Shown piece by piece: positions 44,907 to 55,399 of a DNA stretch of 64,000 nt. The notes beneath the pieces were generated by a model, which had not been told where the DNA came from, made no database searches, and saw nothing but the letters and a program-made list of their open reading frames with translations. The first letter of the stretch is position 1; every line of letters begins with the position of its first letter. The stretch is taken from assembly GCA_030710605.1 (NCBI GenBank), contig CP092874.1:68133011-68197010 (forward strand), given 5' to 3'. This DNA is from Cordylochernes scorpioides (Eukaryota; Arthropoda; Arachnida; Pseudoscorpiones; Chernetidae). A program made the translations under genes and the position numbers.

Positions 44907-45836
44907 AAAATCTGGGGACGCTATATGGATGATGTTTTCTCAGTGATCCGCAAAGAAAATCTTGATGGAATCATGGTCATGTTGAATAATTTAGAAAGAG
45001 GAATAGAATTCACGGTTGAAACAGAAAGAGAGGGATTTTTATCATTCTTAGATGTAGGACTAACTCGCAAAGAAGATGGTTCTATTTTAACCAGCGTTTT
45101 CAGAAAGCCAACAGACTGTGGGATACATCTAAATTTTAATTCCAATAATCCTATAATACATAAAAGACAGGTGATAAAATCTCTTGTACAAAGAGCCAAA
45201 CAGGTATGTACAGACCAAGATATTTATAAAAAAGAGATAATGAAAATTAGAGCAGAATTAGAACAATCTGATTATCCAGTAAGTTTCACAAACAAATGGA
45301 TCAGAAGATATAAAATAGATAGGCCAAATTCAAATAGGAATAAAGATGATTGCAAGAATATAATTATTCCATATTTTAGAGATATAGATAACGAAAAATC
45401 TAGAATTTTGAGAAAATTTAAATATAATATATGGCGTAGTACGGGGACAAAAAGGGAATTTATAACTAGAAATAGCATAATGAAGGATAACATAGGCACA
45501 TCAAAACCAAGTAATGTAATTTATGGGATTAAATGCACAGAATGTGACAAAATTTATATAGGACAAACCGGCCGTAATTTAGAGACCAGAATTAAGGAAC
45601 ACCAACAGGGTTTATTGGGGAGAAGGGCGTTAAGCAAAATTGGGGAACATGCACTATATTCAGGACATAGACCAAATTGGAATGATATTGAGATATTTCA
45701 TAGGAATATAAAATTTAAAAAGGAAAGATTATTTTTAGAGGGATGGGTATCACGGGAAATGGGGGCAAGAAGTATAAATGTATTTGAAGATATTCCACTA
45801 CAATATAATTCGTTTTTAAATTTAAACAGTAGTTAA
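44907..45836 (+). CDS. PLE polyprotein, C-terminal half: RT palm and GIY-YIG endonuclease
   Basis: The 5' end is truncated, so the ATG at 44925 is not a natural start; coding similarity begins upstream at IWGRYMDDVF. The RT active site is YMDD. FLSFLDVGLTRKEDG and VFRKPTDCGIHLNFN follow, then a basic linker (NKWIRRYKIDRPNSNRNK). The endonuclease at about residues 190-270 has YGIKCTECDKIYIGQTGRN, the R and H of RIKEHQ, and EHALYSGHRPNW, the set of catalytic-site residues seen in PLE. The frame is open for about 310 codons without stops. The missing RT fingers mean it cannot be active as a whole, but the endonuclease domain looks complete. Confidence 0.88.
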   Translation, partial: KIWGRYMDDVFSVIRKENLDGIMVMLNNLERGIEFTVETEREGFLSFLDVGLTRKEDGSILTSVFRKPTDCGIHLNFNSNNPIIHKRQVIKSLVQRAKQVCTDQDIYKKEIMKIRAELEQSDYPVSFTNKWIRRYKIDRPNSNRNKDDCKNIIIPYFRDIDNEKSRILRKFKYNIWRSTGTKREFITRNSIMKDNIGTSKPSNVIYGIKCTECDKIYIGQTGRNLETRIKEHQQGLLGRRALSKIGEHALYSGHRPNWNDIEIFHRNIKFKKERLFLEGWVSREMGARSINVFEDIPLQYNSFLNLNSS

Positions 45837-45945
45837 AAAAGGTTGGTATAAATAGTAAGTAATAGATATTGATTTATATATACTATTGGGAAATCTTTGT
45901 AAATATCATTATTATTTTATATTTATTTTTGTTTTATAATTTCTC

Positions 45946-45988
<43 letters not shown>

Positions 45989-46148
45989 TTTAATTTATTT
46001 CAAAGATCATAGTCTTTTGTGAGTTAAATATTTATTTTTGACTCGTGCTTTAGATGTTGTACAAAAATTTTAAATATCGCGTGAGAACGCCCTTGGAACT
46101 TTAGAAAGATTTTTAACGCCTTGCTAAATGTTTAATTTTTGTTTGCTC

Positions 46149-46182
46149 CTGACGAAGACAAAAGATTTTTGTCGAAACGTCG
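46149..46182 (+). ncRNA. Hammerhead-ribozyme-like motif in PLE 3' tail
   Basis: CTGACGA (46149-46155), one extra A, a 7 bp hairpin (gacaaaa / ttttgtc, loop gat), then GAAAC and GTCG. CUGANGA, helix II and GAAA are the conserved hammerhead core, and PLE terminal repeats are known to carry such ribozymes. The GAAACGTC end would give a very short helix III with a GUC cleavage site. The extra A before helix II departs from the consensus, so activity is uncertain. Confidence 0.5.
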
Positions 46183-46250
46183 AGGTAATAAAAAGATTTA
46201 TTGGCCGAAGTATCTTCATTTTCAAGAAATATATATTTTTTGTCTACATG

Positions 46251-46631
46251 GCCTTTTATTTTAAATTAGAAATTTTTTAAAAATAATTTAGCATAATTGT
46301 AAACACATGTGTGTTATGAATACACATGATGTTAATACCTTGAAAGCAATGGTGTCACAGATATTTTAAATTATTATAAAATTAATTATTAATTAATATT
46401 AAAATATTGTATTTAATTTAGGTTTAGATAGGTTAGGTTCAGGTTCGTTTAGGTTAGGTTAGTGAAATTTATATTAAAATATTAATATTAATTTTGTAAT
46501 TTTTATTTTTATATTTTTTGTAGATGCCTATTTATAAATTCAAATATCTGTCACCGTTGGAACGTATTGTGCCTGTATTTCTTTGTTACGTTAGCGCTAA
46601 AACACAATAAAAAAAATTGCTAATATAAAAT
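46251..46631. other. AT-rich spacer with TTAGG-like tract
   Basis: 46418-46463 has a loose run of TTAGGTT words (taggttaggttcagg). It resembles the arthropod telomeric repeat TTAGG but is short and impure. Nothing else is seen. Confidence 0.5.
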
Positions 46632-47178
46632 AAATAGCCTAATGACCCGGGCAACGCCCGGGTAAAACCGGATTAAATGCTTTTATTCAAATACTATTCG
46701 TTAAAATTATAAATTGGCGCCGTGGATGTAATTCTTGTGAAACGTCCCGCTCCAAACTTTGTGTCTGAGAACGATATTTTTATAAAGAGATGATCTGGCT
46801 TTGTGTCTTCTGCTCGAATGAATGTTTTTCTGTTAGAATTTTGTACCTGCATATTAAAAATGAACTGGCTTCACCTGTGGTCTCTGCTTTTTGGAATTTT
46901 TCCTGATATAATTTTGTATCTGATAATCAAATATGATACAGCAATATTGTTATCATCATTTTCTGAATAAAATACAACTACTTTTTTCCCAGAACCTGTC
47001 AATTTATTTTTCTTGTCTAAAAATCTGAAAAATATCTTTTCCAGATTTTTCTCTATGTCCTGTTAAAACACGTTTTACATGTCCATTAGGTCAGCTTATA
47101 TTACCTCCCATCTTTACCACTAGAGGCGCTGCTTGCGAGCGAAAGGGCAAATTTGCAACGCAACTTGCAAATAACTTG
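46632..47178 (-). repeat. Helitron-like repeat fragment
   Basis: Contains the GC hairpin cccgggcaacgcccggg (46645-46661) near its 3' end on minus, and sequence shared with 24750-24893, 25775-26200 and 58020-58075. It is cut by the gypsy LTR that starts at 47183 and supplies the empty site for the pogo-like element at 24894. Confidence 0.5.
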
Positions 47179-47182
47179 TATA

Positions 47183-48283
47183 TGTGATAAGGTCCTGTCG
47201 ACTTATTTGTGATAAGATATCCTGTAGACTATTGCTATAGCTGTGGTAACCGAGGGTCAAACCAGTAGTAACCGAGAGGGACAGTCAGGGCGTGAAGAGT
47301 TTTCCAGTACCTTTCTGCACCTCTTGGAGGACCTTTAACAGTTCTCACAGAGTACAGGCAGTCGTGGTCGAGGCAGAGTGGAAAGCTTGGGAATGTCCAC
47401 TCAAAAAACGAAGAGTCAGTTGTAGTAGGAAAGTTCCATGAACAGATGGGAGCGAGCTAAGAGCAAGATGGAATTAGAAGAATTCTTACTGTTTTACATG
47501 GTCGAAGAGGTGGTCCTGGATACAACCGACAAGGGCGCACGCTGATGGTGAAGTGACTGTAAGTTCGGCTAAAACCGAGGTTTTTATATACCTTTGCAGA
47601 GGAGGAGGGTCAAACCAGTAGTAACCGAGAGGGACAGTCAGGGCGTGGAGAGTTTTCCAGTACCTCTCTGCACCTTGGAGGACCTTTAACAGTTCTCACA
47701 GAGTACAGGCAGTCATGGTCGAGGCAGAGTGGGAAGCTTGGGAATGTCCACACACAAAAAACGAAGAGACACAGTTGTAGTAGGAAAGTTCCATGAACAG
47801 ATAGGAGTCGAGCTAAGAGCAAGATGGAGTTAGAAGAATTCTTACTGTTTTACATGGTCGATGAGGTGGTCCTGAACAACCGACAAGGGCGCACGCTGAT
47901 GGTGAAGTGACTGTAAGTTCGGCTAAAACCGAGGTTTTTATATACCTTTGCAGAGGAGGGAGACATGCGAGAATTTTGGACTTTGAAAGGGTCCAAAGGG
48001 CGTGGGGGCGTCTGCGCTATTCTGCACCCTTTGACCTTGATGGCAACGACTTGCCAAATTCCTCTTTAGGGTTGATTTCTATCTCGATCTCTTGCTTAGC
48101 TCAGCTCTTAATCTATTACATAGTTTTAATTATTCATCCTCAGTTTGTACAAAGTACATTACATATGGTGATGCAATGACATGTCAATCATGCATATAAT
48201 TATTTATAGATGTGTTTCTATATACAACATGACAATCTTGTTATAAGTATTATACAATATAGGGTTGTTGGTTTAAATTACCA
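47183..48283 (-). repeat. 3' LTR of the minus gypsy, with a 360 bp internal duplication
   Basis: Matches 56900-57649, but the block from agggtcaaaccagtag to tttgcagaggagg occurs twice (about 47252-47606 and 47607-47960). This makes the LTR about 1.1 kb instead of 0.75 kb. Part of the same block also lies at 49267-49436. Confidence 0.72.
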
Positions 48284-49960
48284 TAGATGGGCCCCAGGAG
48301 TGAAAGTGTTTATCTGGTTTAAACGGGTAAAGCCTCTCTAACACAGGTAAGTAATTAAAATTTATTTTGATTAATTTAAAGTGTGAAGGTTAAAAAGGGC
48401 TATAACAAGATGTTTTGTTTGGATATATCTGAAAATTATAAAAATAAAACTTATGTTTAATTTAAAAGTTATGATATTCATTATGAAAGAGAAATTTAGA
48501 TAAAGCCTTTGTTTGCTAAAAAAATAATGATGATAAAAAATTGACATTCTAAGGGATTATTGACGGGCGTTGGAAAGGGTTAGGGGTTAAAGAATATGCA
48601 ATTGTAAGTATTACACATGCAACCAAATACTTAGATCCAGGTGCAAAGCAAGGATATAGACTTGAGCGTCTTCCTAGGCAATGTGTCACTTGTGATCCTG
48701 TATAAGGTTACAGTGCTTTGTCACAATTGTTGGGTTGAGAAGTTGTTGAAGAAAAGGTTGTTCATTAATATGATTGAAAGGGGTGAAATGGAGAGCCATG
48801 CGATAAGTAAAATTGTTGTAGCGACAGTAGGTGATCTGACTTGACTTGAAATCAAAGGTTGATTGTGTTCCGCTAGAGCTAAAAAAATTGAGAGTTGTTA
48901 ACACTTTGTGCATGCGTTGGTGATTGTGCTCTACGGATGATTGAAATAAACTTTTGAAACGTGTTCAAGCCAGAAGTTGGGATTTTTAAATCTGGGGAAC
49001 TGTGTTCAAAGAGTTTGTTGAAATTACGAAATAAAAAAAAATTGTCAAGCAGTACTGTCGTTTTTCTACGTTAATGGGAAGCAATGACTGAAATAGATAG
49101 TAGTGAAAGTACACTGAAGTGGTTATTTATTTATTTATTTCAATTCAAAACGCTATGATCCCCTAGGGACACTTGCGCTAAATGTAAATACAAATATAAC
49201 AAGGAAAATATTCCACATGGAAAGATACAGAGAAAGTTACTTGGAAAGATTCATAAATATTATTTACATATAGGAGTCGAGCTAAGAGCAAGATTGAGTT
49301 AGAAGAATTCTTACTGTTTTACATGGTCGATGAGGTGGTCCTGGGTACAACCGACAAGGGCGCATGCTGATGGTGAAGTGACTGTAATTTCGGCTAAAAC
49401 CGAGGTTTTTATATACCTTTTCAGAGGAGGGAGTTAGAGAAACGATTGTTGTATGCCCGATAGTTAATGATAAACATGGTCATATTATATAAAGGTATAA
49501 AAACAAACATAAAATGAATAAAAATATAGAAATGTGATTTTGGTTGAATAAAGTTTAAGTGGACAAAATCAAACATGTAAAAATATAAAAGTAATAATAA
49601 TGAAGAATTAAAGTGATTTTGACAAAAATATTTTTTTTTGTAATACTAAAATGGAATTATAAAAATAAATATAAAATTGATTTTTTTTAATAATGTTGGA
49701 TTAAAAACTTGTGATTATATAATTGAAAGGTAAAAAATGAAATATTTTATACAAAAAAAAGAATATAATTAAATATTGTTATCAATTTAACACGTAAAAT
49801 GTTTGAAATGTAGAAAAAATAGAGATTTACACAGGATCAAAAATATCAAAATGTTCAATTTTAGGTAGGTCTAGTTCAAATTCAAATATCTAAATGTTTT
49901 AAAAGTTAGGTTAAGATATCGACTGCTAATGTAGTAAAAGGTGTGATATAAAAGGAATGT
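48284..49960. other. Noncoding 3' region of the minus gypsy
   Basis: No gene recognised. 49267-49436 repeats a piece of the LTR. 49125-49200 reads, on minus, tttgaattgaaataaataaa, which is like a LINE 3' tail. Confidence 0.45.
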
Positions 49961-50211
49961 TTAACACAAAGCAATAATGCGCCATCTATACACATAAAAC
50001 AAAATGATTTAAAAGCGCGAATGTTTCTTTTATGGTGGATTAAATTGGCGAAACCGCTAGAGGGTTCGCCACTGATGAGCCAAGCCCTCACAATATATTT
50101 TTTCATCGCAGTAAGGACAGTAGAAGTTTGTTTTTTGTATAAAAGAAACATTCGCGCTCTTTAATCATTTTATTTTATATGTATAGATGGCGCGTTATTG
50201 CTTTGTGTTAA
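49961..50211. mobile_element. Foldback MITE with 73 bp inverted arms
   Basis: Left arm 49961-50033 and right arm 50139-50211 are complementary over about 73 bp with around five mismatches. They start TTAACACAAAGCAATAA. The loop contains ggttcgccactgatgagcc. The loop and part of the arm are repeated at about 50400-50540. No ORF is credible; the ORFs across it are palindrome artefacts. Confidence 0.75.
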
Positions 50212-51049
50212 TTTATTCCTAACTGGCCTTGTCTTTATAGTTTGCTGAAGAGCATTGCTCGAAGCAAATATTTGAATGTAATTCTACTGTCCTATAAGCT
50301 TATGTCCATAGTTTACTTGAAAACCATTTCTAAGATTCCATCCTTCAGTGTAGCATATAAAAGCAGAATGATCCAATACGGTATTAGAGCTCTGAGAAGC
50401 GGTCTGGTGGATTAAATTGGCAAACCGCTGGGAGGGTTCACCACTGATGAGCCAAGCCCTCCCAATATATTTTTTCATCGCACTAAGGACAGTAGAAGTT
50501 TGTTTTATGTATAAAAGAAACATTCGCGCTTTTAAATCATTTTGTTTTATATAAAAGGAATGTAGGACACAGCCCTCATTTACTGGAGGACGAGATAGGG
50601 GGAAAAGTGGCGATGGATTTATTGACGCGGGAATGGTCTCGAGATGTTTAGTCTATCGTCACTGGGGCCTTTGGTATGTCATCTAGCGGTGTCCATTTTT
50701 ACGATCGCGGTGCGATGTATATTGTTTTTGAAGGGAGAGATATGGGGCGTGTCTGGGGCGCACGTGCTTTAAATTCTTTCTCCTCTAGTCTGGATCTGTG
50801 TGATCTGGATATTGTGTGAAAGAGAGTGAGTAAGTAAGTAATACAGATCAAAATGGGTTGGTGTAGAGTATGTAGATAGAAGAGATTTGTGAATTTAACG
50901 GGAAATTTTCTGGTCGCTACTTGAGGTTTGTTTTAAAACGATCGATGTTAAATATATCTGGGTTTAAATGTAGGAATGGCTGGGAGGTTGTAGGCGGTAT
51001 AGTTCGGAATAGTTGCGTCTCGAAGATATCTGGAGTCAAATGATTGAAT
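50212..51049. other. Noncoding region with partial MITE copy
   Basis: 50400-50540 repeats the MITE loop and one arm. The rest (50560-51049) shows no homology I recognise. Confidence 0.45.
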
Positions 51050-51597
51050 TCACTGAGATATACATCTTGAGACAATCGCTATGGGTTTTGAACAAATCAG
51101 GGTTGTGGAAGGTTTGATGTACAGAACATTCTCTGTGTAATATTTTAATTTATTGACACGTATGGTGTCACTGTCTCTATTGAGAGATTGATTGGGGAGA
51201 TCTATTCGAACGACATTGGGTGAGATTATTTCAATTATTGTATATGGTGCAGTAAAATATGGTGCTAATTTACCTGTGTCTGGATGTCTATAATTTTTGA
51301 CCAAAACAAGATCATTCACTTCGAAATGTGGTGTGCTGTGCTGTTTATCAAATGTTTCTTTATCTTTTTTATGCTTATTTTGGGTACAAGAGCGTGCTAG
51401 ATCTCGAGCTATATTTATTTCGGGGTATGGGTTAAGATGAGTTCGTAGATCTAGGGAGGATAACATTGAAAATTAAGTAGGTAGGTGGAAAACTTGTGAC
51501 AGAATGGGGTGTGTTATTATACGTTTGAGTGACGCGCTTATCTAATTGAGTCCAGGAAGCTTTTGGATTTTCTAGATAAGCTAGTCTGAGCTTGCCT
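51050..51597 (-). pseudogene. pol: Gypsy integrase, C-terminal part
   Basis: On minus from 51597: KLRLAYLENPKASWTQLDKR and TYNNTPHSVTSFPPTYLIF, typical of the end of the gypsy integrase core. After a frame change at about 51470 the ORF 51466-51050 carries the C-terminal DNA-binding domain (FEVNDLVLVKNYRHPDTGKL, then APYFTAPYTIIEIISPNVVR). The N-terminal part of integrase lies beyond the copia insertion at 55184-55380. Confidence 0.85.
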
Positions 51598-51602
51598 GTA
51601 AT

Positions 51603-51801
51603 TGCTGGACAGCAAACGGTTGGCTCGGCAACCCTGGAGCTGACGTCACTTCCTGTTGATGTAACCCTGCAAGCGGCGTCGCCATGCTGACATTCTCTTT
51701 CTCCATGTTTACTATTTAATCTATATATAATCCCTTTACCTTGTAGTTAATTAAATAATAATTAACGTTGAGCGCTGTGTGTAATCAATTGGAATACAAC
51801 A
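51603..51801 (+). repeat. copia 5' LTR
   Basis: 199 bp, TGCTGGACAG ... GAATACAACA, preceded by gtaat. Contains ATATATAA near its middle. Confidence 0.9.
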
Positions 51802-51807
51802 AAGATT

Positions 51808-51902
51808 ATGAGACTGAAGAAGCGCAAGGCTTAAAACGTGAAACTGAAGAAGCGCAAGACCTAAAACGTCATACTGAAGAAGCGCAAGGCCTAAAACGTG
51901 AG
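51808..51902 (+). repeat. Three tandem 29-30 bp units in the copia leader
   Basis: The unit is actgaagaagcgcaaggc followed by ctaaaacgt, three times with small differences, directly after the 5' LTR and before gag. Function unknown. The CTGAAGA and AAAACGT parts echo the hammerhead-like motifs elsewhere, but no stable hairpin joins them. Confidence 0.85.
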
Positions 51903-51964
51903 TAACCAAATTTCCTTTGTTTACTTGGACCATCCTTTTTTCTACTTACCAAATATTTTGTAAA

Positions 51965-54423
51965 ATGGCAAACACGACGATTACAAAATTAAATGGTGCT
52001 AATTACTCCAGCTGGAGCTTCCAGATATAACTCGTTCTAATCGAAAACGACTTGTGGAGTTTGATCAATCCAGGAGAGATTAAGCCTGACCCTAGTGACC
52101 TTGTTGCAACAAAACTTTTTTTGTCGCGGGAGGGTAAGGCGTTTGCAAAAATTTGCCTCGGGATTAATGATGAACAACAATTGCATGCTCAACATTTGAA
52201 TACTCCGAAAGAGGTCTGGGAGGAACTGGAAAAATTATACGCACCAAAGGATAGTAGATATCGAGCCATACAACTAAGAAGGCAGTTATATGGCGAAAGG
52301 TTGACTCAGCACAGCAATATGGAAGGGTATATGGGGAAGATAAACCACATTGTAAACGAACTGGCCCAAATTGGCGACAAAATTGATGATGGCGATTTGC
52401 CTATGGTTCTTTTGGGTGGATTACCAGAGGATTGAGACACCGTTGTCTCAACCATATGTAACTTGCCTGCTTCAGACTTCACGACCGCCACAGTTAAAAG
52501 ACGGCTGTTGGCAGAAGCAGAAAGGCGTTCGTCAAATCTACCAAAAGATGTGGGTGCCATGGTCGTTAATGCATCTTCGAAGCCCATTGAAACAGGAAAA
52601 CAATTTAAAGCAAAGGTTGTTTGTTTCAAATGTGGAGGTAAAGGCCATTATGCGAGGGAATGCAGGAAGAAAGGAAAGAATGAACAAAGACCAAAGAGGT
52701 TTGACCAAAACAAAGGCCTAAATATGTCGGCAATGGGCAACACTTTGTTTGAAGCTACTGCCGAGACCTGGATCATAGATTCTGGAGCGACGCACCATAT
52801 GACTCCCAAGAGAGATTACTTAACATGTCTGAAAGAGTGCACAAGCAATATAAGTTCCATCACTATTGCGAATGGCTCTTCTATAGAAGCATGTGGTATC
52901 GGTACTGTCAGTGCCAATATTGTTGGACACATGGGAGATGCCAGCAAATTGATTGCCCAGAACACCTTGCATGTTCCAGATATGAGTCACAGTGTTCTGT
53001 CTGTACTCCAAATGATAGAAAACGGTAGAAAAGTTGTCTTCAACTTCAACTGTCTCAAAAGGCATATACGATAGCAAAGATGGCCAAGAACCAAAGTGTA
53101 AGAGGACTTGATTGCAGCCCGGCAAAGCCAGAAAAATGCGAAGACTGCTTGATCGGCAAGTCTTACTGTCTGCCATTCCTTCAACACTCACACAAGGAGG
53201 AAAAAGAAATCATGCCGTTGGACTTGGTGCATGCGGACTTAATGGGTCCACTTGACGTATTGAGCTGGGGAGGAGCCAAGTACGTCTTAACCATCATTGA
53301 TGAATCTACGAGATATACAAGTGTATTTTAACTGAAAAACAAAGGCGGAACCCTGGGAAAAGTCAAAGAGTGGATTCAAGAATCTGAGAAACAAACCAGC
53401 CGGAAAATAAAATGAATACGTACGGATAATGGCTTGAAATTTTGTTCCAAGGAATGGGACACTTTCTGCAAGAGCGTTGGAATAGTTCATGAACACACTA
53501 TGACGTATACACCCCAACAGAATGGTGTTGCAGAAAGAATGAATAGGACACTCCTAGATCTTGTCAGGAGCACTATATCTGGAAGTGGTCTGCCAAAGGC
53601 TTCCAGGGCGGAGCTGACTTACACCGCAGCCTATGTCAGAAGCAGAGTTCTCAACAATCACAATGGTGAAAGCACGCCATATGAACTGTGGACAGGGAAC
53701 AAGCCTAGTCTTAAACACATAAGAGCTATTGGCTGTCAAGTATTTGTCCATATTCCAAGACAAGTCCGTAAATCCAAACTCGAAAGAAGAGCTGTCAAAG
53801 GCAACCTTGTGGGATATGCACTCAGAGGACGTGGCTACAGAGTGTGGATTCCTGAAATGAAGAAAGTGGTGGAATCTCGGGACTGTGTCTTCAAAGAGAG
53901 TGATGTATCGAGGAACGACAGCAACCGGGAGGTGCTTCCATCAGTTGAACACTACAGCTATGGGACTCAACGGGAGATTGAAGAGAATCCAGTGTCTTTA
54001 TTAGATCAAGAAGACGTTATTCCTACAGAAGAGGACAGCCATAATGAAGATACTGTGAAGCCTTCTCCTACTCGATCTCATCCAATGATCCTAAGGAACC
54101 AGAGAAATGCTCAGAACTCAATTGAACTCCTCAGTACTGAAGTAAATAAGGGAGATCCTACTTCGTATAAAGAAGCTATCCAAGGCCCTGAAGCTGAGCA
54201 TTGGCTTGAAGTAATTGAAGAAGAATTGGAATCCTTGAGAAAGCACAATGTTTGGGAACTAACAGAACTACCAAAAGACTCTGCCCCAATTGCTTGTAAG
54301 TGTGATTCAACTGGACTATGTTACAAGTGGAAGAAACCTAGCGGACATTTTGACCAAGCCACTGGGGAGAAACCTACACGAACTTCATCGTTCGAGACTC
54401 TTAAGCGGCGAAGTGATCCATGA
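51965..54423 (+). pseudogene. gag-pol: copia gag-pol, with stops and a large RT/RNase H deletion
   Basis: Start at 51965 (MANTTITKLNGANYSSW). Gag continues with in-frame stops at about 52027 (TAA) and 52433 (TGA). CCHC knuckle CFKCGGKGHYARECRKK, then protease WIIDSGATHHM. The frame stops at 53072 and continues in another frame from 53080: integrase zinc pair CEDC, core VHADLMGPL, RTDNGLKFC and NGVAERMNRT, with stops at 53329 and 53414. The stretch 53434-54423 is open, covers the integrase C-terminal region and the first RT residues (YKEAIQGPEAEHWLEVIEEE), then jumps to an unrelated or C-terminal end. The upstream histidines of the integrase zinc site are missing. This is a dead copy. Confidence 0.9.
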
Positions 54424-54450
54424 ATAGGAGGTCACTTCGAGGGAGGAGAT

Positions 54451-55178
54451 TGCTGGACAGCGAACGGTTGGCGCGGCAACCCTGGAGCTGACGTCACTTC
54501 CTGTTGATGTAACCCTGCAAGCGGCGTCGACACGCTGACATTCTCTTTCTGCATGTTTACTATTTAATCTATGATTCATTTATTCCAGAACATTACTTTT
54601 CATGCAATTTGTCTTCGGCTTTAGTGAGTTTTATTGCACAGATCAGATTAATGTCAACAATGATCAAAGAAAATCATATTTACGCAATTAAGAAAGAAGA
54701 TTTGTACTGTGGGTTATGTGGAAGTCAGATAACTGATGAAATACACCATTTTATTGCTGAATGCGGGGATCTGGAAGGAGAGAGAAAAAAGATCCTGAAA
54801 AGTCTTCCTAGACCGCATTTGAACTCAATAAAGCTAATAAAAATTGTTTCAGATAAGAAAAGTTGGGCAATTGAACTGTTCAACTATCAAAAAGCGGTTG
54901 GAAATAAAATTGCACTCGTGGAAGAGAGAAGAACAGGGGCACAATAAAAAGTCACGCTGTTTTCCATACCTTAATTGTAAATACTCTATCTTCACCTGTT
55001 CTCTTAAGTTTAATATTGTCTGTAACTCCACGGGGAATCCGTACAGGGCTAGATGCCCTAATAAAGTTGTTTTGTTGTTGTTGTTGTTGTATTTAATCTA
55101 TATATAATTCCTTTACCTTGTAGTTAATTAAATAATAATTAACGTTGAGTGCTGTGTGTAATCAATAGGAATACAACA
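54451..55178 (+). repeat. copia 3' LTR, split by a LINE
   Basis: 54451-54572 and 55090-55178 together correspond to the 199 bp 5' LTR, with tatttaatctat present at both edges of the insertion (54561-54572, 55090-55101). It is followed by gtaat. Confidence 0.9.
54573..55089 (+). mobile_element. 5'-truncated LINE in the copia 3' LTR, about 12 bp target duplication
   Basis: Carries the last part of ORF2 (54609-54947) with the CCHC motif YCGLCGSQITDEIHHFIAEC and a 3' UTR with cctaataaag followed by a TTG-repeat tail. tatttaatctat flanks it on both sides. It is the youngest layer in this nest: gypsy, then copia, then LINE. Confidence 0.92.
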
Positions 55179-55183
55179 GTAAT

Positions 55184-55380
55184 GGTGGCATTTAAGCATT
55201 CTATTAAACCGTTTGCTTGTGGGTTATTGCTTGTGGTGAGTAGGGGTTGTATACCATGTGTTATTAGAAATTTACGGAATTTTTCTGAGGTAAAAGCGGG
55301 CGCTCTGTCAGATAACAGACGTTTTGGAAATCCTTGTTGTAGAACAGTTTTGAGGGTTTGAATGTACGTTAGGGTACTGG
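55184..55380 (-). pseudogene. pol: Gypsy integrase core, N-terminal to the copia insertion
   Basis: On minus: TVLQQGFPKRLLSDRAPAFT, then FLITHGIQPLLTTSNNPQ and NGLIECLNATI. The second aspartate (SDRAPAF) and the glutamate (NGLIEC) of the catalytic triad are visible; an R is more usual than C after the E. The continuation lies at 51597 downward, with gtaat duplicated by the copia insertion. Confidence 0.8.
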
Positions 55381-55399
55381 TTTACTGTTTAAACTGCCT

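Larger units (their letters stand above)
44904..46250 (+). mobile_element. Penelope-like element copy 2, 5' truncated, with 3' tail
   Basis: Begins inside RT (GAGGGAATAAAAATC), head to head with copy 1. The coding part is open to 45836. The 3' tail holds an AT microsatellite (45948-45982) and a hammerhead-like motif (46149-46182). The exact 3' end near 46250 is uncertain. Confidence 0.82.
51603..55178 (+). mobile_element. copia-like retrotransposon, defective, with both LTRs and target duplication
   Basis: The 5' LTR is 51603-51801 (199 bp, TGCTGGACAGC ... ATACAACA). The 3' LTR starts at 54451 and ends at 55178, and is split by a LINE at 54573-55089. The target duplication gtaat lies at 51598-51602 and 55179-55183. 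A purine tract gagggaggaga precedes the 3' LTR. LTRs differ at about eight positions by eye. The internal region lacks most of RT and all of RNase H. Confidence 0.93.

Noticed and set aside
49906-50523. Two similar minus ORFs (about 80 codons each) starting MFLLY
   Set aside because: They read across the arms and loop of a foldback MITE and its half copy; the similarity is that of the repeat, not of a protein family.
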